64,000 nucleotides of DNA from Sinotaia quadrata (Eukaryota > Mollusca > Gastropoda > Architaenioglossa > Viviparidae). The stretch is from NCBI GenBank assembly GCA_028829895.1, contig CM054177.1, positions 28,719,564 through 28,783,563 on the forward strand, in the 5' to 3' direction. Below the pieces are notes generated by a model. It was given only the letters and a program-made list of their open reading frames with translations. It did no database searches and was not told the DNA's origin. A program made the translations under genes and the position numbers. Below are positions 24,601-36,600 of the stretch, piece by piece (within the stretch, counting starts at the first letter, position 1; each line of letters starts with the position of its first letter).

Positions 24601-27600
24601 TTAAAATACAACTATAAGAAATTCTTTCTGTAGTGCCTGCTTTCTCACTGCTAAAAATGTTGTGTACCGCTTAGCATGGAATAAACTTTTGCACTAGTTG
24701 CCAGCAATGAGAGCTGAAGTATTTAAAGTGCTGAGTTGTCTTATTTGGTTTCAGTGACATTATCTAGACTTTAACAAATGTTGATGAAAAGAGGCTAGGG
24801 TCTTGCAAAGTTAGACTTGTTTGGAGCTAGACTTTTTTATTTGTTGTCCAATTTAAAAAAAATAAAGTACCAAATTTCATGGTTTCCCCAACACTTCCAA
24901 ATTGCATTGTTTTCTCTGGTGTTTTTGTGCAAAAAAAAAATCACTTTGTGGTACCTACTGAATGGCACTTTTCAATCCTGGATTATCTCCCTTGGTCCAG
25001 CCCAGCTTGCGAGAAAAGCAAACTAAGCTCGAAGCTCGTTTTGACTTGACACACAGTTGTAGAAAATATATATTTTTCTTCCTATCATAAAAATAATTTG
25101 ACAATAGATCTAAATGCTAGCAGTAGTGTGATTCTTAAATCTAGATAGATATCTAACTAGCATGAGCATAATTCAATAAAAACTTTAGAAAGTTTGCTAA
25201 CATATTGATCCCTCTGTACCAGAGCATCTGAGGTAGTTTTATATTTGTTTATATTTATATCATGCTATATTTTTTTCTTTTTTCAAACAAACAAATTATT
25301 TATAACTGTTGCTTCACTTTTTTGTTTTAATCCACAGCTTCAGATGTGACAGACGGTCCAGTTGATGGGGATCCTTTATTTGTCATTAAGATTGTATGTA
25401 ATTTCTGCTATTTATATATAGTATTAATTTGATAGGTAAATTGTCATTAAGACGGTATATAACTTCTCCTATTTATATTTAGTTTTAATTTGATTATTTT
25501 CATTTGTCATTAAGATTGTATGTAACTTCTGCTTTTATATATAGCATTAATTTGTCTAAGGTCATTTGTCATTAAGATTGTATGTAATTTCTGCTATTTG
25601 TGTGTGCATGTGTGATTACATGTAATTTGATTAATGTCATTTGTCATTAAGTTTGTATGTAACTTCTGCTATTTATATGTAGCATTTAATTTGATTACAG
25701 TCTTTTATCATTAAGATTGTAAGTAACTTTGATTAAGTTCATGTTGCTATGAATACAATATTTTCCAATTTTGTTGAGGGTGCCAGCACTATCCCATTGT
25801 TTTGCTGGTCAATTTGCCAAGGTAAAATAAGAAAAACTAAAAATTACTGTTTGATTCTCATGTTTGTTCATTACAAAGCAACTTTGTTGTCAATTGTATA
25901 TTCTTTCCAAGTCATTTCATAACCTTTTAAAGTGGCAACAACAACAAAAAGTATAAAAATTAGAAAAATTTCAAATTAATTAATTGGCAGTTTAAAAAAA
26001 TGTTTATTAACCCTTTAAGGGGCAGAGCGGCCCAAAACGTTTTTACTACCGAAAGGGCAAAACGTCCAAAAGCGTCCGTAGCAACCAGTGCTCTTTTCTT
26101 CTCATATCATTCGAGAAATCGTGAGACTTCCGGTGTCTACAGGAAGCATGACGTTTGTACAACGATTTCCGCGCCATTTTTAAGTGTTTTCATGTGGCAG
26201 CATTCATTTTTTCATAAAGTTTTCTTTGTTTTTCGCGTTTGGTGTTTCAAATGGATTTCTTAGAATCGTCGAGCGATAATGAGGAGTTTAATGGATTCGA
26301 TTTATCGGATAATGAGGTAAGAGAAGTTTATTTTGAATCGGATGATAGGATTAGAAGTGACATTAATGTCAGTAGCGTGCACATGTTGCATCTTTCAAAT
26401 TTTGGAGGAGAGTTCATCAGATTCTGAGGATATCGAAGAGAAGTAGCGGGGAGGGGTATCTGGAGACGCACATGGTTGGAATAGTAGTACTTTAGCACTG
26501 AATATATCGGAATTTATAACAGAAATGGGGCCGAATGTGACTGGAATTAATGATAGTACTCAGCTGGCTAGTTTTTCAAAGTAGAAACGTTTGACAAGAT
26601 ATCAGAATAAATGAACGAGTACGCACGTCCGAAAATCGTGGAAAAACAAAATGGCGATCCAGGTTGGAAGGAAACTAATGCCACTGAAATTAAGGCTTAT
26701 TTTGGGCTTATGATTTTGATAGGAATTTATAATCTGCCGAAAAAAGAAATGTATTGAGTGTCTGAAGATAGATTAGTGTTCCCGGCATCAACAAAGTGTG
26801 TGTACATGGTGTTTGTAGCGGACAATAACTGGACAATATTTTTAGTGTGTAAATATATATTTTCATGCAAGGATTCAAATTTAACACCTGAAAGTATACT
26901 TCAATTAAGGATATTAATAAATCTGCTTTCATTTCCTTTCATTTTGCATTTTATTTCATTGAAATATATGCACTAATACCTAAGATATGATGTTTTTACT
27001 AACGTAACCCTAAATCTCACTGAAACCCTGAAAAATCTTGCCCCTTCAGAGTTAGAAAAAGGAAAAACGTCTGCCCCTTAAAGGGTTAACATGCTTATAT
27101 TTTAAATATTCATGTAAAAGCCAATAAATATAATAAAAGGAATACAACTCTTTTTTTTCTTTTTGCAAATAATATTACCAAATAAAGCTCTGGGATAAAG
27201 CTAAAGACTACAGCCTAAGGTTAAAAAAGGGCATTTTTAATCAGGCTATAATGCACTGAAATCTGCAACTTATATTGATAACTTTAGTGAACTTTGCCAT
27301 AGCTACTATATATAGCATATATTGGTTTACATTTATATGTTTTTTTTATACAAATCAGTTTGATGTTGTTACCATTATTTCTTTCCAAATATGTTTTTTT
27401 ATATGCATTGAAACAAAAACAAAAAATTCTGAGAATTTTAATCCTAAAGTGATAAAAACATTTACTGAGGAAAATCCAAGATTACTTATCCAATGGAAAT
27501 TTTAAAAAAAAAAAGAATTTTTCTGACCCTATTTTTCTCCTAATTTTTAGACTAATTTTATCAACCTGTAGCTTCCATAAATAGATGCTGCATTCTTTTA

Positions 27601-30600
27601 CTATCCTTTATTGCTCTGGCATGTGTGTTACTGTTAAGAACCCTTGTAATTTCTTGAAGTAGTCTTTTCTGGTTGTGTGTTGAAAAAATTATTTTATTCC
27701 GAAAAATTTCTAGTGTTGGTTTCACTTCAAATTATAAAATTAGCTTAAAGCACAGAAGTGTTATTTCTTTAAACTTTAAACATAAGAATGTTTGAGATAG
27801 GAAGAGTTATATTATGACTTTAACTGAAATCATTAAATCACAATAAGTTAATTAATAAGTTTTTAAAAAAATTGGATTAGTGCTAAGTTATATCTATCTC
27901 ATAGAATTTAAACAACATTTTTAACAAACAGGAACCAATTGACAATGGACCTCTATTCTGTGAGTTTCACTTCTACCAAAGAGCAGCAAAGCCGGAGAGC
28001 AGTAAGTACCATTACTTACGGTAATAGCATGGGAAACAAAGAGTAAAAATAACAAGCAGGTGTTGCTTTCAATTCTTGTGTTAAGAGTTGTATCCTCTCA
28101 TATTTTCTATGAGATTGGACATGATGTAGCTACAGCCTTATCTTAGACAATGAGAGATATTTTGTTGTTTTCTCTTGCAGGTGCTTTCTGTTTTATCTTT
28201 GGCTAGAACAATTTCTGAGGAAATTTCATCCTCACCATCCTCACCATCCCAGCATCTTCACTCTTTGGCCGCATGTTATTCTTCTTTCCAAGTTCCCTTT
28301 CATTATATTGATTTTTCCTTCATTTTATTAGCTTTTTATGAGAACTTATTATTTGTGTTAAAATAGCAGTGAAGAAATAATTTGCAATTACTCTCTTTAC
28401 ACTTAATTAGATTTTATATGTTCCACCTCCTAGGCCATTCCAGACTTAGATTTTGTGCAAGAAGTGCAAGACATAAATTTAAATCAGTTCTTAAGTTGAC
28501 TAGTTCACTAGAGCTCAGCTTTTTTTTTTTCAAAATGTAATTGTAAAATAAAATTAAAATATAGTAACAAATTAACAGAATGAATTATTTTTCAAATCCA
28601 TCCACTGTATTTCTTTTGATTTTTGAAAAACTCTCCTGTTTTTTTTTTTTAAAGACAGGAATACTTTAAAATAACTAATTGAAAACAAACTTAAATACTA
28701 AGTGAAATGGAATCTAAGTCAGTCACAGATAAGAATAAATCCGTGTGACATAAGCATTTCACATTCTTAGAATCAAGATTGCAAAATGTACACTTTCAGT
28801 GATTTGTATAAATACATTTATTTTGGTATTGAAAGTCAATATTTCAGAAAGAAATCAGAACTCTCTCTCATTTGCGAGACTGACTTCTCACCATAGCAAC
28901 ATATGTAGTCACGATGTGGATCTACAATCCGCATTCTGTCCAACATATTGTCTTGCAGCAAACACAATTTGAAAAATTAAAACATGATTAATCATTGCAG
29001 TGCATATGGCTGCATAAACAGTGGACAGACTAAAATAATCATTGTTTTACATTTCTCAAAGATCACAAATTATGAAAAAAGTAGATAACAGAGATGAAAC
29101 GAGAAACTTTTATCAAAAAGTACTCACACAATGCTGTATAGTGAGCATTTCCAAGAAGAGACTGTGAAATGGAGAGCAGTCTTTTTGGGACAGTTAGCAA
29201 TGACAGGTATTGAAGTGCCAAAAGTTAGACCTCAACTGCTTCCAGATGCAGTACCAAACGTTTTTGTTTTCATCAAACATTCCAGAACGTCAGCAACAAA
29301 GTGGGCAGAGTTGCATCTAAGCGAGAACATTTGAAGGTAAGTACTAGATCGGTGCTTTTGTGTGGGTTTTTCTTTTTAAGATTTAGTTATTTTCTGTATG
29401 TGTGCATGTGTGATAGTAATGAATATTTCAAAGCCCACTCAGGGCTGAGCTACCATAAAACATTAGCTTGCATGAGTACCATAACAATTCTACATTGGCT
29501 TATTCTTGCAGTTGCATACAAAGAGTAACTGCATTAGACTTAAACTGTTTAAAATCAGTCTTACACTCACAGTTATAGTTCTGTCATTGATTTGTAATTT
29601 TAAATACTATCAATTCAATACAATGACACCTGTCGTAAACATGCAGTATGTGATGTTAATTGAATAAGTTTTAAACCCATTCACTCACTGAATCTTCTTG
29701 TAACTGAGAAGCTAATAAGTAATCACAAAAAATGTATTGAAAATTTATTATGATTTCTGATGGGTTTAACAGTAATTTATTAACAAGGGCATTTGAAGAA
29801 GACTTTACTGTAAAATCATATGTTAAACCTGAGGTGGAAAATACATTTTTTATATTTGAAGCCAACTTGCTACAGTTTTTTGCATGCTGTTTTGTTTGCT
29901 TTGCCCCTAATCCAGAGTTAAAGCCATACAACACTGGTACCAAACTGAAGAAATTAAAAATTACCCCAGATTCATAGGAGAATTCAAGCAAAGGCTGATA
30001 AGTGAAAAGATAACAGTTGCATTGACATGATCTGAGTGTTTATTTGGGGGAATATTCTTTCATTAAAAAATATCTATCGTTACTTTATATAAAAATTATT
30101 GATGGATATCTGATTATTAGATGCTACCAGGTATATTTCTTTTAATTGCACATGATTTATGCTTATCATCAGTTATATAGAATTTATATAGATTTTTTAT
30201 AGATGCCTAGTTTCTCATATTTTATTAAAAATAACATTTGATTCACTATACAATGCAGTTTAACTTTCACTTCTTGTTTTCATTAAGAAGTGTGTTTTGG
30301 GGGTACATCTTCCAGCATTCACTGTCAGGAAGGTACAGGTCTTTGTTAAATGGGAGAGCAGAAGAGAATGGATATAAGTGTCCAAAGAAACGCTTGACAT
30401 TAAGGGAGAACCCTATCTTTTAAAATACACTGCTTGAGTAATAACTAATGATTCTTGTCTCTGTTCGGACAAACCACAATAAATTTCCATATATTTTCCT
30501 ATCACTATTGTGTAATAATCTTTAGATGCATTTTAACTTTAAGCAGAAATGTGCAGTACATTATCAGTATATTCTTCCAACCTCAGTGGTTAAAAATTAT

Positions 30601-33600
30601 TTTTTCAGTCCTAGAATGGACCAAGACAAGAAAGCTGAAATATCTTGGAGTCCCTCAGTACTTGGGCTCAGGGCAGCATTCCAAGGGAGGAAAGCAGTAC
30701 AGATTTCTTGTTATGCCTCGCTTCAGCACAGACCTTCAGAAAGTCTTTGTGGACTCTGGGAGGTGCTTTTCAGAGAAGACTACTTTTTCTGTAGGCCTTA
30801 GAGTGGTGAGATTCATTTTATTACAAACATGGAGCACACTGTGTCCTTTCTTGTTTTTCACTGGATTTTACTCATTTATCCATGTTTTTTAGCAGTATTT
30901 CCAACTTCTGAAAATCGACCACAGTTTAGTGTATAATTCAGATGTACACACATTTAAAAATAAAAGTAATCATAACAAGTGTCCACAGCCAAGTGTTCCT
31001 CTTAACCGCACACTTTAGAATCAGCATATGTTGACCAATAGAGGAAACTGAGAGGCTGTTTAACCTATGTATTTATCTCCCCTTTGCATCTTGTAGGACA
31101 TTACGCATAATGGTTTGTGGTGTTTTTCTTGTAGTGGTTTGTTTTCTGATGATGTGTTGTTTCTTTTGGAACAGCTGGATGCCTTGGAATTCATCCATGA
31201 TAAAGGTTATGCTCATGCTGACATCAAAGCTTCCAACATACTGCTGGGATACAGCAATGGCCATCCTGACTATAACCAGGTCTTTCTTTTTTATCTGATT
31301 TTTGGTAATACTGTTGTGATAGAGCAGAGGTCAGCCTGGCTAAGTCAGTGTGTGTGTGCACGCATGTGTGTATATGTGAGAGAGAGAGAACGTTTACTTC
31401 ATTATGGTGTAATTATGAAAGTTTTCAAGTGTTCTTTGTATTTTCTTGCCAACACAATCACTGAAAAAGTTTTCAAGTGCTCTTAGTACTTTCAAAAAAG
31501 TTTAATAGAAGATAGTATTGAATTTTAGATCTCTTTCAGTTTATGATAACGCTTCTTTGTATTAGTTTTGTTTCACATTTTTAACTCAGCTCTGATTTTA
31601 GATATGAGTGTTTTTCTTAAACTTTGTACGAATTATATTCCCTTTCTAGCTAATTTGTTGGCTCATTATCTCTGGTGGTACTTGATTTTGCACAGAACCA
31701 TTTCAAAGTTGTATCAGATGCTGGGATATATATAACTAGAATTACTCAGGACAAAATTTTTAATTCATGCTAGGAATATATACTGCTGTAAATTTGTTTA
31801 GAACTATTTTAAATACATCTTAATTGATGGGGAAACATACTGCTATAAACTTGCTCAGGACCATTTTAAACAATTATTTCATTTCATTGAACTCCAGTAA
31901 AATAAAGGGAATTCCACTTATTTCTCTTCACAATTTGTAGTTTAAAGCCACTTTTTAATAGTAGAATCAGAGTGTGATGCAAGAACTCCAGTAAAATAAA
32001 GGAATTCCACTTATTTCTGTTCACAATTTGTAGTTTAAAGCCACTTTTTAATAGTAGAATCAGAGTGTGATGCAAGAACTCCAGTAAAATAAAGGAATTT
32101 TTGTTCACAATTTGTAGTTTAAAGCCACTTTTTAATAGTAGAATCGGAGTGTGATGCAAGAACTCCAGTAAAATAAAGGAATTCCACTTATTTCTGTTCA
32201 CAATTTGTAGTTTAAAGCCACTTTTTAATAGTAGAATCAGAGTGTGATGCAAGAACATTTTACTGGCATTGTCAGTATCAACTAGGTGATACAATTTATT
32301 TCACAAATTGACTTCCATTAGCTATACTTATTATAGAAAAATAGTATGTCAAATTCATCATTTTAACAAAGTGTATATAATCGGTAATTAAGTCATATTC
32401 AGTCCACATCATTATAAAGAATACTTTTCTCAAATGTTTGGTGCTAATTATAACTAATTATATATAGTTTGTGTCTTACTGTAGGATGGCAGAATTACTA
32501 TGTTGTGTGCTCTGTTTGTTCATGCATATTGCACTATTTATGGTTAGTAATTTATATCATCGTAATAATACTGCTTAATATCTATTTTTAATCTGTTTGA
32601 CTGATTGATTCATGCTGTTTTTGAGTACAACTATGAATAAATACTCATAAAATGTATATTTTCCCCCTCTGCTGAAGAATTGTAATTATATGCTAATGTG
32701 TCTCTTGAAGGTTTATTTGGTTGACTATGGCTTAGCTGCTCGCTATGTAGATGATAGAGGACACAAGCCTTATGAAGAGGATCCCAGGCGTGCTCATGAT
32801 GGTACAGCAGAGTATGCTAGCAGAGATGCCCACAAAGGAGTCCGTGAGTAAATGAGCTTTTTGTTCTGACACCTTAAGGGTTAGTATTGCTAGCTTACAT
32901 TTTTTCCTACAGTTTTAAAATAAAGATTATTATTTTAATAAAACCTAGTCGCTTTTGTTATGAATGAATAATAAAGGCAGTGTATGAATTACATAACAGA
33001 TTTGAAATATCTCTGGTGATTTACTATTGCTTTCACTTTAATCTTTTTGGCTAGATACAAATGCTGTACTATCTTTGTTTTGTCTTGATGACGTCAAAAG
33101 TTTGAATTTTCGAAGGAACCCAAAATCTTCAGAAAAAAATCATAAAGAAAATATATTTTTTTAAATGGTCTAGCTCCTTGTCAGTTCAAATCTGATGAGA
33201 CAGAATGTGAAAGCAATTCAGGATACATAAGAATTTTAAACAGCCGACATTAACAACAGTCAATTTAAGAGGAACAGACAAAGCATCAGTGGATGTCAGT
33301 ATATGTATTGAGCCTATTAACAGACACAATTAACCTGTCTAATTAAACTATGTAATATTTGAATACTTTGCAAATAGATTTGTTATTTAGAATATAGATC
33401 TGTTAAATAGCTACTAACTTTTGCTATATAAACATATACATTTCTACAGTAGTCAACTTGAAAACTAATTTTTGTAAATAATGGTGGTGATTACTGCATT
33501 TCATTTAGTGAAATTATTATGGTTATGCAGTAAATTTTATCTTATTTGCAAATGATAAGTTGTTTCCTTCCTTTTTTTATATTAAAAAGCAAAGAAGTAT

Positions 33601-36600
33601 TTTTGGGTTTTTGGTTTGATTATATTATGTACATTTAATATCAGTTTTATATATTATGCATACATTGAAATTTTGTGGTATGGTACAAGTAAATATTAAT
33701 AATAAAATTAGAACTTAATAAAATATATAAATAAAATAATCATTACTCACAAACTTATCTTCTTTTCAATCATTTAGGAAAGATTGTACTGGTTGCTTTC
33801 AATCCATGCTATCAACAAATGCAAGTTATGCTTAAGCTATCATCTCCCAAATAATAAATTCATTTGACCGTGAAAAATATCTGGCTTTAAAGTTAAACAG
33901 AAATATTATAAAATTAATATTCAAAACCAACAATTGTAATGTTTATATTTTAGTAAAATCTCTATTTTTAAGTGCGCAAATCAGAAATATAGAAATAACC
34001 ACTCTTTCATTTTCTCCTGTTTTTTTCTCTCTTTTTTTAGATTTTTTTCCTTGCTCTCCCTTTCTCTTTCTCTAGCTTTCTCTTTTCTGTATTTTCTAGC
34101 TTCTCTCTTTTCTCTCATTTTTCTTTTTTCCTCTACTTTTCTCTCTCTTTCTTGATCTCTTTCTCTCTTTTTCTTTGTCTGGTTTCTCTCTCTACACCAA
34201 GCACACTAGCTCCCACTGGCATAAAGGCTAGTAGGTCTGCTGGCCTTATGTCTGTGGTTTAAAAAAAAAAAATCCAAAATACTTGCACCAGATCACATAG
34301 GAAGCTGGTAATGGAGAAGAAAGCTTTCAGATTTTGCTTAAGCATGCACCATTGCAGACTGACTTATTCTATTGTGCCTCCATGTTGCCCATGCTTCTAT
34401 TACTAAATGCAGGGGGCTAAAAGTCTATTTTCTATTCTATTCTTACAAATATTCAATAGATATTCATAAAACATGCATGTTCTTTCACACTTGCAAAGAG
34501 TACAGACAGTGCAAGAGGAAGGAGTAGGAGTCCCAAAACGTTTTGGGGCAGTACACTGAAAACAGTCAGCCATGATGCTATTAGAGTAGGTGAATAGGTG
34601 TTGTCTATCAAAAATGAAAAATATGCCTTTAGTTAGATACAGACAAGAGGATTATATAGCAAACAGACCAAAGCATCCTCCAAACCAATAAGAGAGAAAA
34701 CGGACAAACTCCGAAAGACTGCAAATGCTCAGCCTTGACAGTATGTCTTTCCAATCATACAGGAAAGGAACTTCACTCTAGTGGTTATCATTTTTCTACC
34801 TCTGAGAAAAAATATGGATCTCTTATAAACTCTGATTTGTATGTGTTAGGAACCAGTATGATATCCTTAGATGTACTCATCTTGTATGAAGGGAAGAAGA
34901 AATATTACATTGTTAGGGTAAAAAGAAATATGTGACGCTGTCTGGGAAAACCCAGCTATTGTTGCTAAAAATTGATTTTGCGCTACAGCCATTTGTAGTT
35001 GCTTACTCCCCTTTGATAGTCCAGGGAGGTATGTACTTAAAAAAATGTATAGTGAAAAAGCTTTCTGACATAAATTAAAATTTTTTTTAAAATAAAAAGA
35101 GATTCTGAACTATAATAAATTTAAAAAAACACTTTTGAATTTTTTTTCACTTTAGCCGGGTTTTCCCCGACAGCATCACATCTGTTTTATTTTAGACTTA
35201 AGTTTATGTTTTCTCTTCTCTGATTTTATTTTAGGTCCTTCACGCCGTGGAGATCTGGAGATCTTAGGCTATTGCATGCTGGAATGGCTGGCAGGTCATC
35301 TCCCTTGGGAGCATCACTTGGCAGATAAAAATGTTGTACGTGATCTAAAGATTAAGTGAGTTGTTTGGAGTACAGTTTTGCTAATCATTTTTTAAATGGT
35401 GTTTGCTTCTCTGTACAGATTCCAGTGGGCTTTGGTGGAATGGAAAGTAGTGTTAATGTTCATTATTTGTTATTTCTTAAATGTAGCCTAATTAGTTCAT
35501 GATTTAATCTTTTAAATGATTATAAGTAAAACATTTAATTTAAAAATTAATTTCCAGCTAGAGTAGCCATTTTGAGGATCAAGAGATCCTTTTTATTTTT
35601 TATTTTTATTGTAGTAACTTGCTTTGCTTAACTTTATTCAAGATACTACTATGACTACTAAGCACCAAAAGTCAACCAAGCTGTGATGATAAAGAAAATA
35701 AGTGTATATTTTAGTCATTTCAAGGTCAAAGGGACCATTTTCTTTCTTTGTATTATTTTATCATGTCGCATTGGAGATATGTATTTGATTAATTTAAGAT
35801 ACGTATGCTGGTACTTTGAATGGGATGGGTGGGTGATATAATTTTTGTTATATTGAAAACTTTTTCATTGTACAGAATTACAAGAGGATTTATTATTGCT
35901 GATCTGTTTTGCCTGTAGGTACATGAACAATACCATAGAATTGCTGAAAGTCTGCTTTCAATCTCGTTCTTATCCAGGTGAGTTAGGATGTGGTGTTCTC
36001 CAAGAGTGTGTGAGATTTAATTATACTCTTGACTTTTATGAAGATAATAATACTGGATAATTACTTGTGTTGTCTCTAAAACTCATCATTTATGAGCTAG
36101 GCTCGATCAAGAATAATCCAGTGACCCAGGCATAGTTTGAGCCGTAGACTTGCTTGAAAAGCTAGCTCACACCCACTAAGCTAGGCTCAATCAAGAACAA
36201 TCCAGTGACCCAGGCTTAGCTTGAGCCATAGACTTGCTTGAAAAGCTAGTTCACACCCACTAAGCTCCCCATTTGCAAGTGAGTTATATGTAATTATTTT
36301 GTTCTGAAAGAAATCTTGAAATTTATTGTAAGTTGAAACTGTTCCATCAGAAAGCTGTTCATACTGTGGATATGTTATTTGTGCAACCTTGAAGCTGCTT
36401 ACACACCCAAGATTACAGACAGGGAAAGGGAAGCATTTGGTATTATATAATTTATTCTTTATGTATATTCAGAGTCCCAGACATCTACTCTTTGCAAAGG
36501 TGATCTCCATTGATCATAAATGAATGTATAAGCCTAACTGACAGCATTCAGAGCATTTGCATAAAATTTGTTTCAAAAATAAAAATTTTCTTTTCATATA

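Noticed and set aside
31884..32294. A 136-codon minus-strand frame with four repeats of [14 protein letters not shown].
   Set aside because: Translation of the 84-94-bp minisatellite in VRK1 intron 6.
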